Counted from the first letter of the stretch, positions 48,139 to 59,006 are shown. The stretch is DNA of 64,000 nucleotides from Lucifuga dentata (GCA_014773175.1 VXCM01000265.1:161501-225500); one strand, 5' to 3'. Notes: a model not told the origin generated them from the letters alone. Numbers and translations: made by a program.

Positions 48139-48702
48139 AGGACCATACTGGTGATTTTGCATGTTTAAGCCCAACAAATGCTACTCTCATACATCTTAAA
48201 TTGCTCCAAAAAATTAAACTATAATAGTTTCCTTTTTTCCCCCTCAAATCTCCAAATCTTTCAAAATCAAATGTTCAGGTTACCCACCTGAAACTTAAAT
48301 ATTTTGCATTCTAACACGTATGTCTGGATGTAGAAGGGACGGTTGTTTTTATTTTCTGTATAAAAACTTCTCCTGGGACTATATTCCCTGGCAGAGACAT
48401 ACATTATCTTCCATACAGCTCCATGTTGGATCGGTTAAATAAAGTTACTTTGACAAAAACAAACTTAGTAGTCGTTATGTTCACTGTGATGGATTAATTA
48501 TCTCATACATTTCAAGTCTCTAAAAGTTTAGTTTAATAGCGTACTGGAATGAAATGAAACTAATGGCAGCCTGGACGGAAGGAAAAACAATTCTAATATT
48601 TACCGTAAAGTCGTATATTTAGGAAAATGATTATCAGTAATGTAACATGTATGCAGGTTTTAAATATTGGGCTCAAACATGCACAGTTGCCTGTATTGTC
48701 CT
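48139..48702 (+). mobile_element. TTAA-flanked MITE, family A copy 3 (full length)
   Basis: The left terminus AGGACCATACTGGTGATT follows TTAA at 48135-48138. The right end GCATGCACAGTTGCCTG, then TATTGTCCT, is followed by GTAA, one change from TTAA. The interior aligns with the 33060 copy throughout: CAAAATCAAATGTTCAGG, CCTGGGACTATATTCCCTGG, GTGATGGATTAATTATCTC and AGCGTACTGGAATGAAA. At 564 bp it is close to the presumed full length of this form. It has no coding capacity. Confidence 0.87.
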
Positions 48703-48706
48703 GTAA

Positions 48707-49687
48707 AAATGACTACACAAGTGACACAAATTCAGAGAACCTTTACTGTATATACTAAGGAAACAAAAGTTAGACTTAAACTGGCGTGAGTTTACATCAC
48801 TTCACACCGTTTAAACACACTATAAACACATTTACCGGGCTTTGATACTGAGCAGAGACAAGCGTCGCTCCAGTAAAACCGTCAACGTTCAGATCACACA
48901 AACACAGAGACTCCCTGCACTATCCAGCCATTTACACAGGGTCACTCGTCTTCACAGGAGACCAAACCTATCATAACACAGCTGTGTGCACAGACCTCCT
49001 TTGTATTCTGAGAAAAGAAATGGGGGTAAAAAGATGATCCAATTAAAGTTGTATATCATTCTGCTCTGCTCTGTCAGTGTGTATTCCTCTGGCTCTATTA
49101 GAAGCCGGTGTAGCTCTGTAATTACACCTCTCCCTCTGACAACCTGCATGATTGTTTTCCTAACACTGTATTACTTCGTTAGTACTTTCCAATGCGCGTT
49201 ATTTTTAAACTGTCAGTCCGGCTCGACTCATCCCCCCGATCTGCACTCGTCTGTTTATCATAACAATCATTAATAACTGTCACTTGCCAACGTCCATAGA
49301 ACAAACTCATTGCCTCATTACCATGTTGCAGCGTTTGTTCCGGCACAGCGCCTGTGTATCGCTCACAACAGGGCCAAGCCAATTACTTTGCCGAAATGGA
49401 ATCGCATTAATCAAAACTTAACAAGGTGGCAAATTTAAAGATATCACATTGCAAAAGACAGCATAACTAATATGTCACTGTCACAGCTGCTGTGTAGGTA
49501 TGCAGCAGGCAGGGACTAAATATATCGCCTTCCAGGGTCCATATGAATTCTGACATTTCATATGATCTGAAACGTATCAGAGACAGCGCTGCCTGCTTCT
49601 GATGACTTCCCCCTGTCTCTCCACTCAAAGAAAAGAAAGAGGAACAGAAGTAGAAGCAAGAGAAAGAATAAACAGTAAACAAATGAG
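48707..49687. other. noncoding stretch, possible conserved element
   Basis: No gene found. The part at 49030-49420 is complex and non-repetitive with CTGTAATTACACC, CATTAATAACTG and CGCATTAATC words. It is a weak candidate for a conserved noncoding element. The frame at 48986-49273 (+, 95 codons) starts with a hydrophobic segment, but I see no homology or splice context. Confidence 0.4.
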
Positions 49688-49691
49688 TTAA

Positions 49692-49825
49692 AGAACCATA
49701 CTGGTGGTTTTGCATGCTTGATCCCTATATATACAACCTGCATACACATTACATTATTGAAATCATTTCCCAAAGTACAACTGGAGTGGTAAATATTAGA
49801 ACTGCAAAATCACCGGTATGATCCT
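49692..49825. mobile_element. TTAA-flanked MITE, family A copy 6 (minimal form)
   Basis: Only 134 bp long but with both termini: AGAACCATACTGGTGGTT after TTAA (49688-49691), and AAAATCACCGGTATGATCCT before TTAA (49826-49829). The interior keeps only the right-half subterminal part found in copies 1 and 5, up to ACTGGAGTGGTAAATATTAGA. It is a short deletion derivative in reverse orientation relative to copy 3. Confidence 0.85.
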
Positions 49826-49839
49826 TTAAATAAATCAGA

Positions 49840-50090
49840 ACAGAAGTAGAAATAATGAGGGCAGTAGAGGAACAGGAAGAGAATACATGAGAAAAAAGGA
49901 GGGAGAAAACAGGGTAGGCAGCAAGGGAGGCACTTAACAGCAAGGAGAAATGGCTGAGAGTGAGGAAAGGTAAAGAAAGAAGCATAAAAGAGGGAAGGAT
50001 AGAGGGACGGACAGGGAGAAAGCAGTGAGACAGAAAGGTGGAAAGGGAGGAGGAAGCGCTGAGCGTGTCTCAGAGAGCGCCAGCAGGCGG
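49840..50090. repeat. purine-rich low-complexity tract
   Basis: About 250 bp in which the plus strand is strongly biased to A and G (GAGGAAC, GGGAGAAA, AAGAGGG and similar words), without a fixed repeat unit. It gives rise to spurious proline/serine/leucine frames on the minus strand. Confidence 0.75.
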
Positions 50091-50607
50091 CAGTTCATCA
50101 TGTCTCCCTTCACAGAGACGTTTTCTTTTACACTTTAAATGATGATACTCATCAATCACGAGCTGACAGCTGCATCAAGCCAGCTGCAAACATGCAAAGG
50201 CCAGCAGTGTGAAACCTGCTGACGCCACCCATCGCTGCATGCAGGAGGAATCAGTCAGCCGCTCGGCCTCCGCCCAGGATTTATCTGCTCTCACAACACA
50301 CCCGCTCACTTTGCTCTCCGGCAAACCCAAAGCAAATACAATCCATTTTAACCAAAGCACCTCGTACAGGTTTGCAGAGTGACACACAAGCACGCACTAG
50401 TTATTATTATTCTTATTGTTGGTACTCTGTTTTATTTTGTTAAAGATACACTACTAGTATTGATAATAATAATAATATGATTGCACGTGTTAAACAAAAT
50501 TAAATATGTATACAGAGAAAGCAGTATATGTCTTAGTTAACCAAATTCACACACACAACACACACTGACTAACTGAACAATGCATGACTGTGGACTAGAA
50601 CTTTTAA

Positions 50608-51556
50608 AGGACCATACTGTTAGTTTTGAATGCTAAATACTACACACACACACATTATGTTACTGACAACCACTTTCCAAAACATAAAACCATATTTTAG
50701 TTTTGCCAAATTTCCTAATATTTCAAAATCAAATGTCCAGGTAATAAACCCACCTGAAAATTCAATGCTTCACTTGCTAACATGCAAGACAGTAGAAGGC
50801 ACTAGGCCTGAATATCATATCATTCATGACAATACCGGTATTTTTTTTTTAACATGATAAAAACCTCAGGTACAAGATCCCACCAAGGAAATATTTTTCA
50901 AAGACGGCTCTACCAGCACTATATGAACAGTGTTGTAATATCCTCACTGTTACACTATTTGAGCTCATTTTATTTGCTGAAATCTAGCATGCGATGTTAA
51001 TTTAAGCTATTGTTTACAAATTAAAATATGTAAGAATTATTTTGTTTTTTCTACTACTACTGAAGGGAAATGTTGTGCGCCTACCTTTATAGTTTGTTGT
51101 ACATTTTTGCAAAGTTGTAAAACACTAATAACTCATTGTTCAGTGTTAGATTGTTCATATTGTCTTGAATATCATTATCGCAAAAATGTCTTCAGACAGA
51201 TATCGTGATATGTATTGTTATCACAAAAATTCCCGGAAATATTGTGATATTATTTTAAGGCAATAAATATCATTCCCCCGAAGAAGGCAAGGTCATTTTA
51301 ATTTCTTAGTAAAAGCAGTCTTCTCCTGGGACTATATTCCCTGGTGGAGACATACATTTTCTTAGGTGTGTAGCCCCGTTTTAGTTTAAATTAAGTAACT
51401 CTGACAAAAATGTATCTGTTGTTTTGTTCGTTGTGTCTCTACATGTTGATTCTTATAGCATACCAGAATGAACTAAAACCAGTGCAGTCTGGAATTGAAC
51501 ATGTATGCAGATTATCATGATCAGACTCAAACTTGCAAAATCACCGGATTGGTCCT
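50608..51556 (+). mobile_element. TTAA-flanked MITE, family A copy 4, interrupted
   Basis: The left terminus AGGACCATACTGTTAGTT follows TTAA (50604-50607). The right end AAAATCACCGGATTGGTCCT precedes TTAA (51557-51560). The left part aligns with copy 3 as far as AGTAGAAGGCA near 50801. The alignment resumes at 51290 and runs through CCTGGGACTATATTCCCTGG to the end. The 480 bases between are a younger hAT insertion. Without it this copy is about 461 bp, shorter than copies 2 and 3 because of internal deletions. Confidence 0.85.
50802..51281. mobile_element. nested hAT-type insertion with 8-bp target duplication
   Basis: It sits inside family A copy 4 and is flanked by AGAAGGCA on both sides (50794-50801 and 51282-51289). 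The uninterrupted copy 3 has this site once (GTAGAAGG), so the duplication belongs to the insertion. Eight bases is the usual hAT duplication. The ends are CTAGGCCTGAATATCAT and TATCATTCCCCCGA. The subterminal TCATGACAATACCGGTAT and the right-hand CAGTGTTAGATTGTTCATA match the larger hAT relic at 59597-60424. It is 480 bp and noncoding. The terminal inverted repeat is badly eroded. Confidence 0.78.
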
Positions 51557-51560
51557 TTAA

Positions 51561-52405
51561 TATGACTGCCACCAGTCATAGCTGCAGGTCTTGAAGGGTT
51601 GGATTCTATCTATCATCACACACATCAACAACCACATAGCCTTACCTTAAATGATTTAAAAATATCTATTACAATAAATCCTGTGTTTAGTTGAATATTA
51701 ATTGGTCCTGAGAAAGAAAACTTTGGATCCTAACACATTGTTATGAGAAGGTGTTGGGAGTATAGATTGTAATTGACTTTTACCGTGAATAATTAGGAAT
51801 TAAAACATGGTTACGGGATCTCTTAGTATTTTTTATGTGCATTATACATCCATCATTTGGAGACAAAAGGCGGTCCTTGGTGCCAGAGGTTATCCATGCA
51901 CAGCTCATACACACTACTGGTCTTAGATTACTCCCTCCAGACATCTTTCACTTTCTCCTCCTCCTTCTTGTCCTCCCTTTTATTTAGCATTCTTACTGAC
52001 TGCTCATTTCTCGTGCTCAGACGGGGGGGGGGGGNGGAGTCGAACAGAGCCAAGCAGATGGATGCGAATTCAAAGTTTCCTGATCTTTAGCAGAAGTTAT
52101 GGAGGGTTATCTTTGGCTGTATATCTGGGCCCTGGCAGCTCTCCCCTGGTGATGAAGGATTAAGCAGCACAGCTGTCTCTTCCCAGAATGATGCAGTGCA
52201 GTGCTCCCCGACACGACAGCATCACTTAATCTTAATGTCCGCTCCTCCAGCGCAGACGCACAGGACAAAGCCAATCAGCATCACATGCCACGGGGATGGA
52301 CCCTGCTGCCTGGCCCGGGAGTCTCTCACCCTCAAAGGCCGATTAATCAACTTCAGACAGCCCAGTTCAATCCCAACCACAGCTCCCCCTGCTCTGATAC
52401 ACTCT

Positions 52406-52409
<4 letters not shown>
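51561..52409. other. noncoding stretch, no gene recognised
   Basis: No exon seen. It contains the G-run with n at 52023-52037. Frames at 52196-52527 on both strands run through the adjacent CT/CA tract and are low-complexity. Confidence 0.5.
52023..52037. repeat. poly-G run with placeholder n
   Basis: A G homopolymer broken by n at 52035. Confidence 0.88.
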
Positions 52410-52447
<38 letters not shown>

Positions 52448-52478
52448 ACACACACACATACACACAAACACACACAGT
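52410..52478. repeat. compound (CT)n-(CA)n microsatellite
   Basis: About 34 bp of CT dinucleotides, then a CA-rich tract with a few interruptions. Confidence 0.95.
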
Positions 52479-53229
52479 CTAACTGTTGTGATGTATAGAA
52501 CAGGGGAGGGCTCCCATGCATGAACATTTATCAGATTGCAGTCCACATTATGCATGTCTTTGTACTGTTAGTGAGTAAAGAGAGGGAGGGAGGGAGATGG
52601 GGGGGGGAGATCGAATGCTTACACCTTATTTCTGTCACAGGCCACCTATTTGTTGGGAGATCACAATGGTCTGAAACCTTACAGAAAGCGGGGCTTAAGG
52701 AATAACGACTAACGACTCTGGGAGGTCCTCTGCAAGGATTTAAATCTGATGATATCTGAGCCGTTACAAGGAGACAACACTCTCCCTCTCGTTGCTGTCT
52801 TAACTGCTTATTTCAGATGATCGCTTAACAACCTGGACCCAGATCAGAGGCTTGGATTAATGCTCGTGGCACAAAAACAGACCAAAGAAAATGGCTTGCA
52901 CTGCCCCGAAGAGCGTAAACAAGAGAAATCCTCAGAGAATCTCCTTTGACATATCAAATCCAATTCATCAAGTTGCCCAACAATTATTCCACTTCCACAA
53001 AGACAGACATGGAAATAATATGCATGGCGAAATGATGTTTGGGAAACACACCCGTGTGTATGTTTATGATGTCCTGCAGAGCCCCGGATATGTGCAGATA
53101 TAGAATATTAGTTCCATAAGTTATTCTCAATTGCGTCAGTCTCATTACCCACGGGCATTTCCTGTTTTCAGGAAATGATGAACAGTATTTGTGCTTCAAA
53201 TAGAATAGTGGGATGTATACAACATTAAC

Positions 53230-53234
<5 letters not shown>
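52479..53234. other. noncoding stretch, no gene recognised
   Basis: A purine/G-rich run near 52578-52610 and otherwise ordinary sequence. Short frames at 52891-53199 on opposite strands have no motif. Confidence 0.5.

Positions 53235-53276
<42 letters not shown>
53235..53276. repeat. (CT)n microsatellite
   Basis: About 42 bp of uninterrupted TC dinucleotides. Confidence 0.97.
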
Positions 53277-53279
<3 letters not shown>

Positions 53280-54698
53280 CTATACGTAAGGCCTGTATGA
53301 TTTAGGAGAGCTAATTTAGAGCAATAAGCATTGAACACCATGAAAGCATCACTGCACGACTAGTATACAGGATGACCTTGAATAAGTAATAAAGCAACAT
53401 AATGGGGTTCTTTATCTGAACAAAACTCTAATCTTTCTTTCATAAACCACCACAGTATCTAATATATGTAAGCTTATATAGTGCCTTAATAAAAAGCATA
53501 AAAGGGGAGAGGTTTGCATTATTGTATCTCTTTTACAACTAAACTGCAATTCCTAACAGGAAACCACATGAAGGTTTGACAATATAAACCTCCTTTTATT
53601 GTAATAGAGCTGGTGGTTATAAACAAAACAAATTCATCTTATTGGTTGTGCAATTTTAGTACCGTTATGAAATGACTTCTGGTCAGACATACAGTATATC
53701 AGCGTAATCTGGGCTCCATTTCTTTATATGTCATTTTCAATCCCTTCACAGTGCAGCTTCTTAATCTAATAAGATCTTCAGGAAATATGATATTCACCAA
53801 GCAGCACTGGTCATTTACACAGTTAGGTTGTTTCTACCATGGTAATTGCTGTTGGCAACAACACAGAGTCCTGCTCCGGCAGTTGTAATGGCGTTTAAGA
53901 GTGATATTGTGGTGTTATCGTACAGGCTAGGGGAGCATTTTGGCTGAAGTGAACAGAGCCATTGGCAGATCCCGATCAGAGCTTTTCCATGAGGACCTCC
54001 CTGAGTCAAACGGAGCAAAAACCAGAACACGACTTGGAAAAATAAATCTTTTAACTATGGGACACTCCGCCGCCAAACTGGGCAATTTTCTGGGCATTAT
54101 TATGATTTTATGAATGGTGTTTTCCTGGAAATAAGGGTAGACATGGCAACAACATGAACAAGGATGTTGTGGTCAGTTCCGTCACAAGGCTTGGATGGTT
54201 CCACTGAGATCCTGGGGAAACAGGAACACGGCGTGGTTGGGGTGCAGAGCAATATTGCCAATGTTGTGTCAACTGTGGAGGATATTTACTGTACAGAGCA
54301 CTTAAGTCTTCTTGTTCATCTTCTCCTTTCCAGGTTTCCTCAACTAAAGCCTGGATAACACTTTAAATTACAGGCTGATAATTACACTGGAAAAAGAAGC
54401 GGAAAAATGTACTTATAACCAAGTAAAAATAGACATATTGAAAGCTGTATATAACGTTAACACATTGGAATGGCTAATGAGTAATATCTCATAATTACTT
54501 AGTATTTGTGGTGGTTAAAATTATGTATATTGCTAAATAATTACCAGATATGTTACTGATTTGGTTACCATGACCACAAGAAGCAGTCTTCCTGATCCAA
54601 CTTCATCTAGCTTTGCATTCAACTTTACATTCACGACCAATTCATTACAATACAGCTACTAGTAAAAACACCATATATAATGTGGGATTTTACTTTGT
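53277..54698. other. noncoding stretch, no gene recognised
   Basis: No gene, microsatellite or recognised mobile element. Frames are under 75 codons. Confidence 0.5.
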
Positions 54699-54969
54699 AA
54701 TTGGGTCATTCTCAAAATATGGTGACTTTATGACTTTTTTTGATTTTTTTTTTTTCAGTAAAATTTGATGGCAGTTTTTCCAGCACTCAGCAATTTCAAA
54801 TAAATTTAGGAAAAAACATATGCAAAACTATATAGAGTGAAACTATTCATTTTATTTAGGAAAATGTTATGTTAAACAACTGTGTAATTAGGGGTTTCAT
54901 AAAAATAAAAAGTTTCATCACTACAAAATCAAGGGACATTTTTGTCACTATTTTGAGAATGACCCAATT
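54699..54969. mobile_element. MITE with AATTGGGTCATTCTC termini
   Basis: AATTGGGTCATTCTCAAAAT at 54699-54718 is the exact inverse of the right end (54950-54969). The pairing extends a little further with TGGTGAC against GTCACTA. The 271-bp body is AT-rich and noncoding. The target duplication is unclear, so I do not assign a superfamily. Confidence 0.85.
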
Positions 54970-55282
54970 GTCAGATATTAGTGAATAATTTATAATAATA
55001 ATTTCTAATACTATAATACATCTAATTATTTTCGGTCATTCCTGAGTAAATAATAACCTCACCTTGAATCTCCCAAAAGCCATCTGGGATTATTATCTAG
55101 TAAATTTTTGAAATTAGGCCGATGGCAAGTTCAACTATTCAGTAAACAGATGAACATAACTGGCAGTTATTACTGGCAGTAAAAACAGATGAAGGCCAAG
55201 AGGACAAAGACGCTCAGTTCTGAGAGACGTTAAGTCAATAAAATGCAACTATGAGCCACACTACATATATAGCTACATACTA

Positions 55283-55285
<3 letters not shown>
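54970..55285. other. noncoding stretch, nothing recognised
   Basis: AT-rich spacer between the MITE and a CA microsatellite. I see no feature in it. Confidence 0.5.

Positions 55286-55320
<35 letters not shown>
55286..55320. repeat. (CA)n microsatellite
   Basis: About 35 bp of uninterrupted CA dinucleotides. Confidence 0.97.
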
Positions 55321-55322
<2 letters not shown>

Positions 55323-55569
55323 ATGGATGGATTATTGGATATTATAAAATAAGGACATGTCTGCACTTAGACCACAGTTCCAAAAATCCCAGTCTAACGG
55401 TACTTGAGGCCTTCCGGAGAATGCTTTCCGTGCACTGTATCCATGATGTAGTGGAGATAATATAAGCGCCTGCCTAAATATTACTCTGCCATTACACTGT
55501 TATAGATTTCTACTAGCAGTGTGAAACCATCAATGGTCTTCTAACGATATGATGATAGAGCCGGGACAT

Positions 55570-55880
55570 AGTTCCATTAATTCATCATTCTATATTCTCC
55601 TCCACAGCTTCCAGAGACCCTGCTAATACAGACATCATCTCCTGTCCCACGCACATAATAAAGGCCTGTCAGATCCACAGCGTTATTAATTAGCACTTCT
55701 CTGAGGTGAAATTCAATCAATTGCAGGCCCTCTGATAGCTTTTTAGCGGGTTATGCAAATCGGATGTGACCAAGCCCCGCCACTGCCGCCGTGAACGGCG
55801 AGGAGAGAGCCTAATTACGCTGCGCAGTCACTGTACGGTTTCCTTTCCTCCTCCTTCTCCTCTTCTTTGCTCCTGTCACG
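55570..55880. promoter_or_regulatory. candidate conserved noncoding element
   Basis: Complex, repeat-free sequence with TTATTAATTAGC, an octamer-like TTATGCAAATC at about 55752, a CpG cluster at 55776-55828 and GCCTAATTACGC. This combination of homeodomain and octamer words in unique sequence is typical of vertebrate developmental enhancers, and it is the best such stretch in the window. Conservation cannot be judged from one genome. Confidence 0.3.
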
Positions 55881-55949
55881 GAGCTAACACATTCATCACT
55901 TTAACATTTGAGCTCTCCGAGCTCTGATAGCATCAAGGAGGGTGAGAGA

Positions 55950-55964
55950 NGGGGGGGGGGGGGG
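55950..55964. repeat. placeholder n and poly-G run
   Basis: An n at 55950 is followed by a G homopolymer, a probable contig join. Confidence 0.88.
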
Positions 55965-56151
55965 TCTTAATGTTCATTTAATTAGAATTAGACATATGGT
56001 GTATGGAGCAGAGAGGGTGACAGGCCCTGCAATGACTCACCTGAGGGGAATGGAGAGACAGCACTCAGACACCATGAGATCATAGGAGTGTAATAATGGA
56101 TGGATGAAGGTATTTGATCTGAGTGGATTATCTGCATACATCTATTTGGAA

Positions 56152-56198
56152 AGCCCACCTACATGCTACACTGTTAGAGTGTAGCATGTAGGTGGGCT
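56152..56198. repeat. perfect 21-bp inverted repeat, 5-nt loop
   Basis: AGCCCACCTACATGCTACACT (56152-56172, 21 bases) pairs exactly with 56178-56198 across the loop GTTAG. There is no n nearby and no recognised element around it. With no mismatches it must be recent or maintained. The stem is shorter, and the loop smaller, than in a typical microRNA precursor. Confidence 0.93.
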
Positions 56199-56459
56199 GT
56201 TACACCGTTTCCATAATCCACAAAACATGCTACAACACTGACCCAAAAAGCCATAAAACAGCATCATCCTCAGTGACTGTAAAGACAGATTTTAACTATG
56301 GCTACTCTACAGCCATTCATCATCGCAAATGCACCCTCACACGAACACATGCGCGCATGAGGATGGCTAATGGCTCCAAAATCTCTCCTGGAAATCCATG
56401 CATTTTTCATGTCGCCATAAAAGGACTGTCTGTGGCAAAGCTAACGGCGTCGGACACTA

Positions 56460-56840
56460 ATTGATCTGCGCCTTTAATGTGTGTGAAACAAGGGAGTGCA
56501 GAGCAGTGCTGCAAAACTGTCACCTCAGCCTTTTTCCACTAATGCAGCCATAAATCCCGTGGCCGTCGCCCCCCTCAGTCAAATGTTTTCATTACTACCA
56601 TATCAGTTTTATTGAAATTACTGACATCTGCATGTTTCAATAATTGTAGGTCCTGCAAAGCTGTTGTAGCAATTTTAAAGGGGAGGCCCCGCTCTGCATT
56701 CTGGATCAATTTTCTGCTCTCGAGGGACAAGAGAGGGAATGTGGTATTGGAAAAGGCACAGAGGTCCTGATAGATTGTGTGATTACCCCGTGACGGAGAC
56801 AAACAGTTTAATCCGGTGTAAATCGGCAGGCATAGCGTGA
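56460..56840. promoter_or_regulatory. candidate conserved noncoding element
   Basis: A long repeat-free segment with TTTTATTGAAATTACTGAC, TTTCAATAATTGTAGG, AGATTGTGTGATTACC and CAGTTTAATCCGG. It has balanced composition and no coding frame. The enhancer-like texture is suggestive only. Confidence 0.25.
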
Positions 56841-58399
56841 GATTGTTTTATACAGAGATGTAAATTGCATTGTCAAAATCAGTCAGTCATCTTCCAGGTA
56901 TGGCGCTTAACAGGAGCCACTTTGGAATGAGAAAGACAAACACTTATCTCACTCTGCAAACCCTGGGGGGAGGCACGGAGCCACCTGGAGCTAGCTCTCT
57001 CTTTGTGAGGACAAAACACTGTCAAATGAGCGGAAGCACAAATACCTGCTGAATAAGGTGTTTGGGATTTATCAAAGCTGAAAACTATGACACAAATTTG
57101 TACATGCAGCCCGGCTCGATGTAGGTTCTTATCATTTCACTGTAATGGGATGGCACTGCAGTGCAAAACAAACAACAACACAACCTAATATAATAGACAG
57201 TATGAAACTGCTGGGTTACAGCAGCAAGGTAATGCATGTGTTCCTCCTGTTTGAATTATCTACGGCCTATCTATGCATAATGCATACCGGGATGGGTCTC
57301 ATTATTATGGCGTAGCAAGGCAAATGAAATATCCCTGGAGTTTTCTCAGCGACACAGTCCACTAAATCAATGCAGCACTTTGATAAAGCTGTGTGTCTAG
57401 ATAATAAGTCAGCAATAACTGCTTGCAATCATTTCATTAGGTACAGTATGGATGATACATTTAGGGAAATGAGAAAAAGAGGGTTCAGCCTCTAATGTGG
57501 AAAGTGCTGGCTGTGTGCCTGTGGATGCGGACTGTGGCTGCACCGGGCCTCTACTTAGGTAGCTACATTGCTTGAGAATTTAAGGTCTATCTGCTGTATG
57601 TTTCTATATGATGCACAAGTATTTCAGCATGTGCACGAGCGTGTGTGTTTGGTGTGAGTGGGACTAGACTGATGAGGCTTTAGTATATCTGTCAGGCTGA
57701 GTTTGGGGACTGGAGGAGTAGGCGTGCGGGAGCCGGTGGCCATACATCTCTATTACACTAGATGGTCACCACAGTGGCCAGCTGTTTATTCTCATTAGCT
57801 CACATGCTAGCCATCCAAACCAACTCTCTATAGTACTGCACAAAGCCAAGTGCATTGCAGTCCAGTTTAATCCAGTCCAAAACACTTCCAGCCACATCTT
57901 AAAGGTTTTTTTTTTTTTCTTTTTAGTGTTTAGTCAATGTGTTTTTTTTAACATGGAGAATATCGGGAAAAGCTGCATTGCAACAGCAGGGAAAAATATC
58001 CACAAAAGCAGAGAAAGTGTATTGGCAAAAATCAATACTGACAATCAATTCTACCTTACAGCTGCTCAATAATTCCTCCCATATTTCCCTGACGTGGCTG
58101 GTGAAGAATCGCACGTTTTGGGCATAATATCCATTTTCTACATGACAATACCTGTCTTTCCTGTGTTGAAGAAAATGCAGGCGTGTGACAATGGGGTAGA
58201 AATGTTAGCAGGCTCTCTTGGCGTGGGATATGAGGGAAAAAGCTGCTTTTTCATAGCCGTGCACAGACAAGGCTGCAGTGAGAAAAGCTAATGGCTATGA
58301 TTAATGACAAAGGGCCAGAGGAGAGCCGGGACACAGACGCTACATATATCATCCTCTCCCATCAGTCTGTGCACCTCCCAGGACCCTCTCGGCAGAGGA
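56841..58399. other. noncoding stretch, no gene recognised
   Basis: No exon. T-rich runs near 57907-57923 and 57942-57949. Frames at 57923-58127 on opposite strands overlap and lack motifs. Confidence 0.5.
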
Positions 58400-58421
58400 G
58401 GGGGGGGGGNGGGGGGGGGGG
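58400..58421. repeat. poly-G run with placeholder n
   Basis: A G homopolymer broken by n at 58410, at the start of a purine-rich tract that extends to about 58502. The spurious frames here all cross the n. Confidence 0.88.
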
Positions 58422-58635
58422 AGGAGGAGTGGGAGAGCAGGCTGGGAGGAGGGGTGGAAGTGAGAGAGAGAAAAAGGGAGAAACAGAGAGGAAGAGGAGA
58501 CAGAGTTATCTACTCCCAGTCCTTTACACGCAGGAATTGCTTCTCTTTCTTCTTGAGGGAACGTGAAAAAAACAAGTGACAAAGAGGCGATAAGGTGAAC
58601 AAGAAAATGGCGTGTAAAATAACTGGGAGATATTT

Positions 58636-58680
58636 TGTGAGAGAGAGAAAAAGAAAGAGAGAGAGAGAGAGAGAGCGAGC
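58636..58680. repeat. (GA)n microsatellite
   Basis: Interrupted GA dinucleotides, about 45 bp. Confidence 0.95.
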
Positions 58681-58970
58681 ACCCTGTGATCGTTGCTGAT
58701 TTCAGGCAACTTGACTCTTCGCATGCTGAAGCCACATTTCCAAGGTCTTATCTGCCATATGGTCTTCCCTGTTTAGATGATTTATTAGGTGAGGAAAAGC
58801 ACACTGATAAATTTTACTGTGTTTCCCTGCATAGGCAACCCGTGGTGTCAATAACAAAACTCAGGCGTCTTTAATAAAAACTTTTAGTACCATCTATTTA
58901 TGAGTCGCTATAATATTACACTGGCAAAAAAAAGACAAAAAAAATTATCTCCGCTTCTCACGCACACTAC

Positions 58971-59006
58971 AAAAAAAAAAAAAAAAAAAAAAAANGGGGG
59001 GGGGGG
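58971..59006. repeat. poly-A / n / poly-G junction
   Basis: A 24-base A-run ends at n (58995) and is followed by a G-run. Unrelated homopolymers at a placeholder, so the join is suspect. Confidence 0.88.

Noticed and set aside
48986..49273. 95-codon frame with a hydrophobic N-terminus resembling a signal peptide
   Set aside because: No homology, no conserved cysteine pattern that I know, and it sits in CNE-like DNA. Hydrophobic starts are common in AT-rich chance frames.
56152..56198. microRNA precursor
   Set aside because: The stem is only 21 bp and the loop 5 nt, and pairing does not extend outside the arms. Known precursors have longer stems.
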